This document shows, one piece after another, positions 54,439 to 63,725 of a DNA stretch of 64,000 nucleotides (the stretch's first letter is position 1; each line of letters begins with the position of its first letter). Position numbers and translations under genes: made by a program. Where the stretch lies: the IMG/VR virus record IMGVR_UViG_3300032322_001011, positions 1 to 64,000 of that record; one strand, written 5' to 3'. The notes beneath the pieces are model-generated. The model saw nothing but the letters and a program-made list of their open reading frames with translations. It was not told where the DNA came from and searched no databases. Source of the stretch: a virus.

Positions 54439-57173
54439 TAGTTAGTCCTCATTGCTTGTTTTTTAAGTTCCGTTTCAACCATCTTGATGATGTATTCAGA
54501 CAACTTACGTGCATCCCTTTCCGAACCACCACCACCAGTTAAGTTAATTACTGGGGCAATACTTATGTGGGTATCTCCACCTACTGCAACACTGGTTGAA
54601 CCAGAACGAGTTGGTGCTCCCATTGGCATAGGGTCGCCTTTATCCACACCAGCAGATTTTGCGGCAGCCTGTGCTCGTGGCATCCAATCACCAGTTTTTG
54701 CTAAAGCATCACCCTTAATACCCCAAGGCGCTAGGTTCTTACTAACACCACCACTAAGAATCCATGCTGCTTTTACGTTTGTTTCTGGGTCAAACAAATC
54801 TTCGTATTTGCTAATATTAAATTTCTTTAGACGATCAGGTCCAAGTTTTCCAAGCATGTTGATTTGGAAAAGACCATATGAGTTATCTGGTGGTTTTCCG
54901 TTGTGTGCTCTTGGCTTCCAATTGGATTCACGACCAGCAATAGCAAGCATGTTTACTAGATGATCGCCACGGAACCCTCTCTTATACAAGAGTTTTGCAA
55001 GGTCTTCTCCCTTCATTGATCCAGCAGAAAGGGTATAACTTGTTTGGTTAGTTTGTAATGTTGAATCAACATTAGTATTCCCAGAATACTTTGAGTACTT
55101 AGTACTAACACTAGTTACTTGGTTTCTGCTTTGGAGAACACTCATTTGCTCAACAGTACCAAGCCCTTGATATGCATCATACGTTGTTGGCTTGTTTGAA
55201 ACGCTTTGTGATTGGTATTTATCTCCAACAACATCAGAACCAATTGGTTGTCCTGTAGCGTTATCTATTGCTACAGCACCACGAGAAGAACCAGCAGGCA
55301 TACCCCATTGAGCGCCACCTTTTTCATAATCAAATCGTGAGTTAGGAAGTTCTGCTGGTTGTACGTGCCAAGGTTCACCGTTTACACCAGCAAATGTTTT
55401 AAGACCGTATCTTCCAGCATTTTCTTGTACCCAATCAAGATCACCTACAAGGTCAGCAGCAAGACCAATTTCGTGCATAGAGTGTCCTGGGGGAGTTGCA
55501 GGAGCACCAGATACACGCTTCCAGTTTTCACCTTCCCAATTAACTTCACCGTTAGGGTCTTTCTTGTATCGTGACAAGAACAATTGACGCTGTTCTGATT
55601 CAGAACGAGAACCTTGACCAATACCTACGTTTGGGTTGTCTGCGATCATTTGGAACAAACGATCCCTAAACTTAGAATTCAAACCACGTACAGTACTGCT
55701 ATTTTGCATTTGGCTAAACGAGATTCGGCTCTTTCCATATGTTGGAACCATCGTGTCACCAGCAGGCATGCTTCCGTCACCCATAGCCAGTTGTCCACCA
55801 AGCATCATTAGTGGGACACCAAATGCTGCGCCAGCACCAGTCATTGAAGCAATACCACCACCAAGCATCATGGCAGCGCCAAGTCCTTTTCGTGCTAGTC
55901 CACCTTTAGTACTAATTCCAACACCAATTATTCCACGGAGTTTGTGTTCAAAATCTGCCAATGCTTTTGTTGTTGCTTGAATACCCTTTTCCATTTTGGC
56001 GTAGTTATCAGCCTGATCTTTATAAAACTGCTCATCACGCTTATCTTTAACCATTGTGGTCTTCTCTGCTTGAGTAGCAAAGTTATCCTCAATGCCCATC
56101 AACTTACGTTGGGCGGCGCTTGATGGGTCGTAATCACCTTTTCCACCCTTACTGCGGTAGGTGTTATTTCCTTCAGCATAATCAAATACCAAGTTTTGAA
56201 TGTCTTCACTAACACCCATTGCAGACAAACGAGTACGGGTTACCGAACCACTTTGCCTTGCGCCTTTAACTAACGTAGGGTTAGAAAGCAGACCAGAGTT
56301 TCTTGCAATGTCTTTTACAACTTGGTCTATTGAACGCTGTTTGCCACCAGGCCCATAAAGACCAGTACCAAGCATCATGGTCATTCGGTTGTTGGTTTGT
56401 GCAGAGCCAAGGTTTTGAGCCATACCTGCAATGTCACCTGTGCTTAGTGAGAACCCAGACAACGCACGAAGACCTTCAACTCCAGCCACGTTTTGTTGGG
56501 CGTTAATACCAGTTTGTGCTTGCAACGCAAGTAGTGTGTTAATTCCACCTTCACCAAGCATTCTTCCAGTCATTGGTTGGCGAACTTGGGATTGGTATTG
56601 CTGTTGACTAATACCCATCACTTGCTGATAATAAACACCTAACTTGTCAGCACTCTGTGCTTTTGCATAACCAGAGTTGGCACGAGTATCCATTGCTTGT
56701 AGTGCTGTTGATAGTATTTGGGTTAGCCCAGCAAATGCTCCAGAACCACGCACTGGTCCATCATCTACTCCACCGTATCCACCACCACTAGGGGCTGTTG
56801 GAGATGGAAGTACAAACGTATTTCGTGGAGCATAAATTTGTGGAGCAGAGATTGCGTTTGCGCTGGTGTTGTTTAGAAATGGGTTTACAGCAGCACTGTA
56901 TTGAGTCTTACCCCCACCAGCAGCAGCACCACCTGAAAGGTTTGAAAGGTTTAGTCCTGCAATCTTGGCAAGTGTTCTGTAAGTAGTATCTAACTTAGTG
57001 TTAATTGAAGAAAGGTTTTGATTCAAATACATAAAAGACGATTTGATATCTTTTACGTTTGTAGACATTTCCTTTAAAGATTGGTTGTCTATTTTAAAGC
57101 GAGCACGAATATCGGCAGCAGCGCTGCCTCGTGGGATTGACCCTCGCCCTCCAGTTAAATCATTTTCAGCCAT
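54438..57173 (-). CDS. Tape measure protein with M15 peptidase and SLT lysozyme domains
   Basis: 911 aa. N-terminal coiled coil (~30-75), then motif TSANAISAPQIYAPRN (103-118). Middle Gly/Ala-rich hydrophobic part 'GLGAAMMLGGGIASMTGAGAA' (membrane-insertion candidate). M15/VanY-like peptidase: 'GHSMHEIGLAADL' (~565) and 'GEPWHVQ' (~605). SLT: 'IAGRESNWKP' (E ~749), 'YGLFQIN'. Cuts peptidoglycan during injection. Coupled to the chaperone by TAATG. Confidence 0.9.
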   Translation of the reverse strand: MAENDLTGGRGSIPRGSAAADIRARFKIDNQSLKEMSTNVKDIKSSFMYLNQNLSSINTKLDTTYRTLAKIAGLNLSNLSGGAAAGGGKTQYSAAVNPFLNNTSANAISAPQIYAPRNTFVLPSPTAPSGGGYGGVDDGPVRGSGAFAGLTQILSTALQAMDTRANSGYAKAQSADKLGVYYQQVMGISQQQYQSQVRQPMTGRMLGEGGINTLLALQAQTGINAQQNVAGVEGLRALSGFSLSTGDIAGMAQNLGSAQTNNRMTMMLGTGLYGPGGKQRSIDQVVKDIARNSGLLSNPTLVKGARQSGSVTRTRLSAMGVSEDIQNLVFDYAEGNNTYRSKGGKGDYDPSSAAQRKLMGIEDNFATQAEKTTMVKDKRDEQFYKDQADNYAKMEKGIQATTKALADFEHKLRGIIGVGISTKGGLARKGLGAAMMLGGGIASMTGAGAAFGVPLMMLGGQLAMGDGSMPAGDTMVPTYGKSRISFSQMQNSSTVRGLNSKFRDRLFQMIADNPNVGIGQGSRSESEQRQLFLSRYKKDPNGEVNWEGENWKRVSGAPATPPGHSMHEIGLAADLVGDLDWVQENAGRYGLKTFAGVNGEPWHVQPAELPNSRFDYEKGGAQWGMPAGSSRGAVAIDNATGQPIGSDVVGDKYQSQSVSNKPTTYDAYQGLGTVEQMSVLQSRNQVTSVSTKYSKYSGNTNVDSTLQTNQTSYTLSAGSMKGEDLAKLLYKRGFRGDHLVNMLAIAGRESNWKPRAHNGKPPDNSYGLFQINMLGKLGPDRLKKFNISKYEDLFDPETNVKAAWILSGGVSKNLAPWGIKGDALAKTGDWMPRAQAAAKSAGVDKGDPMPMGAPTRSGSTSVAVGGDTHISIAPVINLTGGGGSERDARKLSEYIIKMVETELKKQAMRTN

Positions 57174-57343
57174 TACGACTCCTGTTTACGCCATCTACTC
57201 ATTGCTGACCAGTAAGTTCTTTGTCTTACAGTCATCGTTTTTATATCGTTGAGCGAGAAGCCCTTGTAGACAGATGCAATTGAATCGTATTCCCAATATG
57301 TTACTACTAAATTAGCCGAATAGAAGTGAGGCCCAGTTGAGCA
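57173..57343 (-). CDS. Frameshifted C-terminal extension of the tail assembly chaperone
   Basis: An open frame without a usable start (only a late ATG) runs from 57343 to the TAA at 57173-57175, in the +1 (equivalently -2) frame relative to the upstream chaperone gene, which ends at 57312. It reads HFYSANLVVTYWEYD... to ...SRWRKQES. The placement directly before the tape measure is the classic chaperone-frameshift site. The slip must occur within 57312-57343. Confidence 0.7.
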   Translation of the reverse strand, partial: CSTGPHFYSANLVVTYWEYDSIASVYKGFSLNDIKTMTVRQRTYWSAMSRWRKQES

Positions 57344-58106
57344 TTACAGGGAATTGCTTTTCGCAATGGGCGCAGTGGGCTTCCACCTCCTTGATTTCTG
57401 GGCCAGGTTGTGCTTCTAATAGGGCTTCAATAATCTTTGCTCGGTCCTTCATACCTAACTTTTTTGCCCAAGCCAATGGGTTTGCTGGCTTGTTACCGTC
57501 TTCCCAAACGGCACAACGGGAAATAAGAATGGTATTTTGCTCAGGTACTGTCTTAGCCTTAACGCTTACATATTGTGTATCTGCACCAGAAACCAATCGG
57601 AAACTTTGTGATGTCCCATCACGCATAACAATTGTTACACCGTCATGCGTTGAATTTGATCCTTGTTTAATTGGGAATTCAGAGACATTGATATGGACAT
57701 CGTTTGACTTTTCACAGTGTGGGCAAAACATTTGATACTCACGGTTTTCACCGTACGTTGCTTTCACCGTAGCCAAGAACAGCATGTCTCGGTCACCAAT
57801 AATTAGGTTGTCAATAACCGATGGGTTATCTTCAATTTTGATGTTTCCGATACTGGCAACACTGCGCTTAAGCAATGCTGACATGTACTTAGCGTACAAG
57901 TAGTCATCATCGGACTCCATTGAAGCAAGGGCTTCCTCGTCTTCACCAGTAAGTTCTTTTACTGTAGCGAGTGTTTCCCACTCCTTAGTTTCAGGGTTTT
58001 GAACACCCCTGAACAACTCAATGGTCGTTTCAGGGGCGTTCTCAATCCGTGGAACTGGGTCCGTCATTGCGGCGTTTACTGCTGCTGCTTCCGATTGTGT
58101 AGACAT
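57312..58106 (-). CDS. Tail assembly chaperone, upstream frame
   Basis: 264 aa. Two zinc knuckles: 'FCPHCEKSN' (~130) and 'CAHCEKQF' near the end; 'LTGEDEEALASMESDDDYLYAKYMSALLKRS' helical centre. Similar proteins lie before the tape measure in actinomyophages. It would be made alone or, after frameshift, fused to the 57173-57343 frame; it chaperones the tape measure. Confidence 0.7.
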   Translation of the reverse strand: MSTQSEAAAVNAAMTDPVPRIENAPETTIELFRGVQNPETKEWETLATVKELTGEDEEALASMESDDDYLYAKYMSALLKRSVASIGNIKIEDNPSVIDNLIIGDRDMLFLATVKATYGENREYQMFCPHCEKSNDVHINVSEFPIKQGSNSTHDGVTIVMRDGTSQSFRLVSGADTQYVSVKAKTVPEQNTILISRCAVWEDGNKPANPLAWAKKLGMKDRAKIIEALLEAQPGPEIKEVEAHCAHCEKQFPVMLNWASLLFG

Positions 58107-58134
58107 TTATTCTCCTAGTTATTAAATATGTTAT

Positions 58135-58779
58135 TTAGTTATATGCGTCAATATTTGCAATCTCATCTTGCTTCCATGCAACATGGAAACCTTCGTGGTG
58201 CATAACCATTGACTGTACCATGATTCCGTTGTCACCAGCGTTGAGATCGCTAAGTGCATACGTTCCAGGCCATGCGTTGAACAATTTGTAAGCCAACTTT
58301 ACGTTTCCTGGCTTAATGTTTACTGAGCCACCATCGCCACTGTCGTACGAGTAGTTGGTGTCTCCACCTTGTACTTGACCAGTAAATGGGTGATCGTAAA
58401 TCTTTACAATGATGTTGCAACGGTAATTAGCGTCATCACCAATTGATCCGCCATCAAATCCACCTACACCACCGCTAACCCATGCATGCATGAACTTTTG
58501 CCATTTCCAAAGAGCATCTTGGTTAGCAAACGCACCTCGTGCAAATGATACTGGTGGGAAGTCAGTAAGACCGATCATCTTGTGGGTGTGTGTATTCATA
58601 CCACCCTCACGGTAAGGGATTACTTCGTTGTTAACGGCAAGACCGCCCATTGAAGCGAATCCTAGGTCACCAATGCCAGTTACCAACTGCTTGAGTCGGT
58701 CATCCAACGGAACAAAGTTAACAGTGAACTTAAAGTTACGTAGTGGATCAGTGCGTGTTGTTTTTGCTTGTAATGCCAT
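58135..58779 (-). CDS. Tail tube protein (T4 gp19-like)
   Basis: 214 aa. 'DPLRNFKFTVNFVPLD', 'VTGIGDLGFASMGGLAVNNEVIPYREGGMNTHTHKMIGLTDFPPVSFARGAF' match the T4-like tail tube family (gp19/Hcp-like beta barrel). AGGAG Shine-Dalgarno. Follows the sheath gene as usual. Confidence 0.9.
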   Translation of the reverse strand: MALQAKTTRTDPLRNFKFTVNFVPLDDRLKQLVTGIGDLGFASMGGLAVNNEVIPYREGGMNTHTHKMIGLTDFPPVSFARGAFANQDALWKWQKFMHAWVSGGVGGFDGGSIGDDANYRCNIIVKIYDHPFTGQVQGGDTNYSYDSGDGGSVNIKPGNVKLAYKLFNAWPGTYALSDLNAGDNGIMVQSMVMHHEGFHVAWKQDEIANIDAYN

Positions 58780-58787
58780 GATTTCTC

Positions 58788-60335
58788 CTAGGCGTTAGTA
58801 GTTACGGATGAACCACCAGTCCACTGACTGATAGTAATTACAATGAATTCAGCAGGAGACTGCAAAGCGACTCCGATAGTTACGTTTACTTTTCCGTCTT
58901 CAATATCTGCTTGCGTGTTGTTTGTTGAGTTACAGATTACGTAGAATGCTTCGCTAGTCGTCTTACCTTTAAGACCCCCAGTTCCCCAGAAGGTGGTAAG
59001 AAGAGCCGAAACACGAACAGTGATGTCTGACCACAAACGCTGATCGTTTGGCTCAAACAAAGCAAACTGTGTCTTAGCCTTAACAGCATCCTTAAGGTAG
59101 TTCAACGAACGGCGAACCGTGATGTACTTTTCAGAAGTGTTACGGGCAAGTGTACGTGAACCATTGATGATTACACCAACACCAGGTACTACGTTAAACA
59201 AGTTAATTTGACTTTCCTTGTAAACAGTTCCTTGCTGAGTCTCGGTGAGGTTTCCAACAAGACCGTATACGTTACGGATGTCCAATGAGTAACCAGCAGG
59301 TGCTTTTGAAACACCACGGGCGATCTCTGAGCGAACCATTGCACCAACTACTGCACCACCAGCATAGGTGTTGCGGATTGCAGCAGCACCAGTCTTCTTA
59401 GGATCAAACATCTTAAGTGCTGGTCCGTAAACTGCTGCGTAACTTGACTTGGTGTATCCCGATACAGCACTCTGCAATTGGTCTGCTGTTGTAGCGGTAA
59501 GTGGGGTGTCAACAATAAGCATTGAGTTTCCACGTGTTTGCATTACCGTAATGGCATTGTTAATAATTGTTGATGAGGTTTGACCCACCAAGTTAAACAA
59601 TAGTCCAGATGTAATTGTTTCATGAGACTCAACAGCGTTTTCCCAGTCAGTTGCGTCAATTGCGCCTCCACCCTCAGAACCGTTTGTAAAGGATGTTGTT
59701 GCAACATAGTCGTTAGCAGCAATCCCAGTTACGGTAAGGGCGGCTCCAGCAGCAACAGTTGCTACTGTTGATGCACTTACGTATGATGAGTAAAGATCAA
59801 GAACTGTATCAATGTACCGAACATTTTCTGGATCAACGGACAGGTTGTTCCAGCGTTCTACTTCAACACTGTTCAACTTTACAGTAAGGGTAAACAACGA
59901 ATCCTTGGTGACCTTTGGGGTTGTTTCTGGGGTAGTTAATGTTTCTGGATCAAAGGTGTAATCAACAGTTAGGTCGTTACCCCATGAACCTGCTGATTTA
60001 GTTACCAACAGAACAAGGTTTCCAAGACTTCCACCAGTTGGCGTGGCAGTCAATGCACTCTGTGCAATTGTTGCGGTTGCGTCAATAACACGAGTAACGT
60101 ATGCAGTTTGACCACCGTTAGCGAAGTAGTGGTAAACGGCGTAACCTAGATCATAGGCATTGCTCAAATCACCGAACAAACTTGTGTACTGGTTCCATGA
60201 CGTAATCAGTGTTGGGGTGGTCGGACCACGGTCTGCAAGACCAACAAATGCAGCAGCAGTTGGTCCGTTGGTTGTTTGAATGTTAGTTGCAAACGTACCT
60301 TCCTGTACGTATACTCCTGGGCGTTCGTATGCCAT
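58788..60335 (-). CDS. Contractile tail sheath protein
   Basis: 515 aa. N-terminal 'YERPGVYVQEGTFATNIQTTNGPTAAAFVGLADRGP' and C-terminal 'YITVRRSLNYLKDAVKAKTQFALFEPNDQRLWSDITVRV...FWGTGGLKG' are the tail sheath hallmarks. A variable beta-rich insert occupies ~110-300. Defines the phage as a myovirus. Confidence 0.95.
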   Translation of the reverse strand: MAYERPGVYVQEGTFATNIQTTNGPTAAAFVGLADRGPTTPTLITSWNQYTSLFGDLSNAYDLGYAVYHYFANGGQTAYVTRVIDATATIAQSALTATPTGGSLGNLVLLVTKSAGSWGNDLTVDYTFDPETLTTPETTPKVTKDSLFTLTVKLNSVEVERWNNLSVDPENVRYIDTVLDLYSSYVSASTVATVAAGAALTVTGIAANDYVATTSFTNGSEGGGAIDATDWENAVESHETITSGLLFNLVGQTSSTIINNAITVMQTRGNSMLIVDTPLTATTADQLQSAVSGYTKSSYAAVYGPALKMFDPKKTGAAAIRNTYAGGAVVGAMVRSEIARGVSKAPAGYSLDIRNVYGLVGNLTETQQGTVYKESQINLFNVVPGVGVIINGSRTLARNTSEKYITVRRSLNYLKDAVKAKTQFALFEPNDQRLWSDITVRVSALLTTFWGTGGLKGKTTSEAFYVICNSTNNTQADIEDGKVNVTIGVALQSPAEFIVITISQWTGGSSVTTNA

Positions 60336-60370
60336 TATTGCTCCTAAAAGTTAGAGGGAATTAAAAAAAC

Positions 60371-61057
60371 TTACGGGTTAAAAACATAGGTCTGAGGGAT
60401 AATTGTACTACTAATTTCTTGCACGGATTGAGTTCCTTGCAGTTGATCAAGCGTTAGATGCGTGATCTCTGCTGACATCTTGAGAGTTAATACCTTACGG
60501 AATATGCGCTTTCGGTAACCCGACTCCATATCCAGTAAGTCTGCGTTGGTCCAGTCAAGTAGGTCAAAACGGCGAACCGTATTGTCTGCTTGTATTTGGA
60601 TAGAGTTCCAACGAAATGGGGCAACCCTAGACATGATCCCAGCAGATAACTGACGGTCATGTAGGGCAGAACGTGAATAAATAGACACCTGGTAGAGTAA
60701 GTCTACGGGGATAAAATCATCTGCTATAACAAACTGCCCAGCCGATGCAGAGGTAGCACTTGCTGAAATGTGATCAGCCTCGCTAGGCCAGTAGTCAAAG
60801 AATGCTGGGTGGTCTACGAACATGTCGCTTTCTGTGGTGTCTGCGTAGATAAGGACATCAGAATGCTGACGCTCGGTAGCGTGAAGAACGTCAATAAGTT
60901 CAATAGTGACAAATGGATATTCTCGCTCTGTTTCCCCTTCTGGGTATCGGAAGAAAACCTTTACTGGGCGGCGAGCATTACGATCATCGGTTACGTATAA
61001 GCCACTAAAACGAAGTTTAATAGCCTCGTCTTCGGCAAGGAGAAAACCAGTTCTCAT
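60371..61057 (-). CDS. Tail terminator/neck protein
   Basis: 228 aa. 'GLYVTDDRNARRPVKVFFRYPEGETEREYPFVTIELID' and 'DLLYQVSIYSRSALHDRQLSAGIM' fit tail-completion/neck proteins that sit before the sheath. Overlaps the next gene by four bases (ATGA). Confidence 0.6.
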   Translation of the reverse strand: MRTGFLLAEDEAIKLRFSGLYVTDDRNARRPVKVFFRYPEGETEREYPFVTIELIDVLHATERQHSDVLIYADTTESDMFVDHPAFFDYWPSEADHISASATSASAGQFVIADDFIPVDLLYQVSIYSRSALHDRQLSAGIMSRVAPFRWNSIQIQADNTVRRFDLLDWTNADLLDMESGYRKRIFRKVLTLKMSAEITHLTLDQLQGTQSVQEISSTIIPQTYVFNP

Positions 61058-61470
61058 ATTCCGCCGTTTGTTCCTGTGAGTTTATCTAGGTCTTTGTTGA
61101 TGCGCTTGGTCAAACGGGCAGCACCTTGAATGCATTGTTTACGCAGTATTGACCTAGCAGGGGGGCCAAACTCTAAAGCCGTGGCTTTTTGTCTAGATTC
61201 TCCAGTTACCTTATAGGAAAAGGTTTTATCTGATTTGTTGTAAGTGATATTAAAGTCATTTACTAATTCAGCATACTGGGCTTCATCGGTAATCAAGGCT
61301 TCTTTGGCTACCTTGACTTCAGCCTCAACTGCTCGGTTTACAATCTCGCCTAAGTATTCTTCTAGATTTAGCATTAAATCACCGTAAAAAGCAATGGGTG
61401 AAGCGGTTCCCTGAACGTACTTATGCGTAGCAGAACTAAGGTTAATCTTGGTTTTAGGTTTGCCAGCCAT
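61054..61470 (-). CDS. Neck protein, HK97 gp10-like
   Basis: 138 aa from ATG at 61470 with GGAG in front (MAGKPKTK). 'LEYLGEIVNRAVEAEVKVAKEALITDEAQYAELVNDFNI' helix and 'YKVTGESRQKATALEFGPPARSILR' core resemble HK97-gp10-type head-tail joining proteins. Position supports it. Confidence 0.55.
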   Translation of the reverse strand: MAGKPKTKINLSSATHKYVQGTASPIAFYGDLMLNLEEYLGEIVNRAVEAEVKVAKEALITDEAQYAELVNDFNITYNKSDKTFSYKVTGESRQKATALEFGPPARSILRKQCIQGAARLTKRINKDLDKLTGTNGGI

Positions 61471-61498
61471 AGGCACTCCTTAGTTCTAGGCGATGTTT

Positions 61499-61516
61499 GC
61501 ATGCCGCACGGCATGC
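61499..61516 (-). terminator. Intergenic palindromic hairpin
   Basis: GCATGCC - GCAC - GGCATGC. A 7-bp perfect stem between the neck genes, downstream of the gene that ends at 61521; no long U-run on the minus strand. May be a weak terminator or an RNA processing site. Confidence 0.45.
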
Positions 61517-61520
61517 TTTA

Positions 61521-62054
61521 TTAGTTTACCAGGAATGTAGGGAGTGTTGAAGGCCAAGGAAGATCATTGACTGACATCTCCTCTGGACCTGGATCAAAAG
61601 GCATTTCTTGATCAATATAAACTTCAATGCCTTCAACAACGATTAGTACATCGTCAGTTGCACGACCACGAACTCGGTACATTGACACTGCGTAATAACG
61701 ACCATCATAAAAGAACATGTCATTTAAATGGTTTTGGTATTCAAATGGATTAGTTAGACCAGCATCACGAGCATCTTGAATAGACAATACGGCGTTTACA
61801 ATTTGAACAGGCTGGCGACCTTCAGGGATTGCTCTCTTGGTGTCTTCAGTTTCTGTAACCATAAGTACAGGAAGGGTTATCCCTTTTGCGTAAGTCTTTC
61901 CACCTGCCCCAGCATTTCCTTCGTCATAGATATCGTCAATAGTGCTTCCAGATTCAAAGTCAATAAACTCAAACCAGGTGATGTGCTCACCTACATGGCG
62001 GTGGTATTGCCGATAATGCTTTCGTATTTGCCCAAGTTCTCTACGGGAGTCCAT
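61521..62054 (-). CDS. Head-tail connector-region protein
   Basis: 177 aa, MDSRRELGQIRKHYRQ; 'HITWFEFIDFESGSTIDDIYDEG', then beta-rich 'VNAVLSIQDARDAGL' and 'VLIVVEGIEVYIDQE'. Resembles head-tail adaptor/neck proteins by place. No exact family. Confidence 0.55.
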   Translation of the reverse strand: MDSRRELGQIRKHYRQYHRHVGEHITWFEFIDFESGSTIDDIYDEGNAGAGGKTYAKGITLPVLMVTETEDTKRAIPEGRQPVQIVNAVLSIQDARDAGLTNPFEYQNHLNDMFFYDGRYYAVSMYRVRGRATDDVLIVVEGIEVYIDQEMPFDPGPEEMSVNDLPWPSTLPTFLVN

Positions 62055-62057
62055 GAG

Positions 62058-62894
62058 TTACCAGCCAACGACTGCTGCGGTTGAATTCCCCTGTGGAGGT
62101 TCTAGTTCAAGGTATACGTTTTCACGCATAGGTTCTTGAGTATCTTCAATAACAATATCTCCATGATTAATTTCAGGCCATTGACGCTCAAGTGGGTTCA
62201 TGTCGCCAAGTTCACGAGCACGGTAGATAGGTACAAGGTATCCAGTTGTGCGAGATACACGGCGAAGATTCATGATCTCAATACGCTCAAGACCGATGTT
62301 TAGAGCACGAGCCTGCTGCTGATAGTTACGGGTCCAATAATCCAACATGGATTGAACCATTCGGAAACGCTGGCTGGCAGGGATATGCACGGACTCTGAA
62401 GTCGTTACGTCAATGTCACGGCTGTATTCAGTAAGCAAACCCCATAAGGTTTCAACCACAGTAGCCATTCCAATGGTGTCATAAATAATTGGCGTAAAGT
62501 TCTCTAAGTGAACATCAATGTTGTAGGTGTGCTGCTCAATAGCATGTGCAGCAAAATACTCAAGGTCTTTAGGGAGTACCCATTCAAAGTAATACCCTTC
62601 AACCATTACCTTTGTATTTGCTGGAAGTGAGCGGTTAAAACGAAGAATACCGTTACGCTCATCTAACGAATAATAGGTTGATGCACTAGTATTTGAGGTA
62701 ACTTCTACAGGGTCATTTCCTGATGTATATGTAGCCACCCATAGGCTTTCAGCCTGGATGTTTGGGCTACCTAGTTCGTAAGTACGCCCAATGGCATCAA
62801 AAGATACTTGGAAGAATTTAGGGTAATCACGAAGGAACGTACGAGCAATTCTCGTAATCTTATCCATTGTCTCTTGGGTGTAGTTAGCGTACAT
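62058..62894 (-). CDS. Head-tail connector-region protein
   Basis: 278 aa, MYANYTQETMDKITRIARTFLRDYPKF. 'YYSLDERNGILRFNRSLPANTKVMVEGYYFEWVLPKDLEYFAAHAIEQHTYN' suggests a virion adaptor with helical and beta parts. No Shine-Dalgarno seen at the ATG. Function by place only. Confidence 0.55.
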   Translation of the reverse strand: MYANYTQETMDKITRIARTFLRDYPKFFQVSFDAIGRTYELGSPNIQAESLWVATYTSGNDPVEVTSNTSASTYYSLDERNGILRFNRSLPANTKVMVEGYYFEWVLPKDLEYFAAHAIEQHTYNIDVHLENFTPIIYDTIGMATVVETLWGLLTEYSRDIDVTTSESVHIPASQRFRMVQSMLDYWTRNYQQQARALNIGLERIEIMNLRRVSRTTGYLVPIYRARELGDMNPLERQWPEINHGDIVIEDTQEPMRENVYLELEPPQGNSTAAVVGW

Positions 62895-62906
62895 AGATAA
62901 AGTTTA

Positions 62907-63074
62907 CTATTGATCCGCAGAGCCTGTGCCAGGAACTGTCTTCTGCAAGTCTTGACCAATCGCAGGTTGTTGTTCACGAAAACGTGGAATGTGAACTCTA
63001 CGAATTTTTGTAATGTCTAATACAGAACCAGCAGGTTTAGGTAACTCTGATACGTAAGGCTCTCTTTCAGCCAT
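62907..63074 (-). CDS. Small virion-region protein (55 aa)
   Basis: MAEREPYVSELPKPAGSVLD then 'ITKIRRVHIPRFREQQPAIG'. Pro/Arg-rich, no fold recognised. ATG overlaps the upstream TAA (TAATG). Confidence 0.5.
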   Translation of the reverse strand: MAEREPYVSELPKPAGSVLDITKIRRVHIPRFREQQPAIGQDLQKTVPGTGSADQ

Positions 63075-63718
63075 TAGATACCTGCAAACAAAAATGGGTG
63101 AAGTGGATCTTCACGTACTCCTTCATACTTAGCAAGGTTTTGCCAAGCGCTATCTACGTATACGTATAACGATGATTGTTCAGTTGCAGGTGCTGTACCT
63201 GTACGAATGTACAAGTCACCTTGATCTGCTGCTTCAGATGGGATACCAGTACCAGTTCTATGTGCCATGTTTAAGAACATGCGCTTATCAACAACACTCA
63301 ATGTATTAAGTGTTAAACCAGACTTCCTGTAGATTGCATACAAAGGAAGTTGGCTAGATGAAAGTGTTGGGAAGATTGGGTTAGTTGAACTAGCCGTTCC
63401 TTTAACTACACCATATTGGAAAGTGTTTGCATCAATACGGGTTACAACAAGTATGTCAAATCTTGCATCTGCTTCAGGGGCATCAAAAACTACGGTGCTT
63501 GCTGACACATACCCGTAATGATTATTTACATAAACATATGAAGCAGTTAACGCAGCAGAACCGTTGTCTGCTGAATAGACAGTAATGTCTGCACCAGAAA
63601 GTACACCGTAGTTGTGATTACCAAGGATTTTAAAATCAAGAGAATCTGGTTCTGCTTGATCAAGGCTCTGGATTGTTACTCCGTACTCGCTTGCATTAGG
63701 TACTGTAAATCCAGCCAT
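63074..63718 (-). CDS. Virion surface/fibre-like protein
   Basis: 214 aa. Beta-rich 'DFKILGNHNYGVLSGADITVYSADNGSAALTASYVYVNNHYGYVSASTVVF' and end 'GDLYIRTGTAPATEQSSLYVYVDSAWQNLAKYEG' typical of head fibre or tail fibre proteins. Confidence 0.6.
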   Translation of the reverse strand: MAGFTVPNASEYGVTIQSLDQAEPDSLDFKILGNHNYGVLSGADITVYSADNGSAALTASYVYVNNHYGYVSASTVVFDAPEADARFDILVVTRIDANTFQYGVVKGTASSTNPIFPTLSSSQLPLYAIYRKSGLTLNTLSVVDKRMFLNMAHRTGTGIPSEAADQGDLYIRTGTAPATEQSSLYVYVDSAWQNLAKYEGVREDPLHPFLFAGI

Positions 63719-63725
63719 TTAAACC

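Noticed and set aside
54484-54963. Plus-strand ORFs opposite tail genes (up to ~160 codons)
   Set aside because: They mirror the codon structure of the minus-strand tail genes and have no starts with ribosome sites.
1625-62909. Recurring AGTTTAC strings at 1625-1632, 20061-20068, ~61522 and 62902
   Set aside because: Only seven to eight bases, near both starts and stops, and about as many as expected in AT-leaning DNA.
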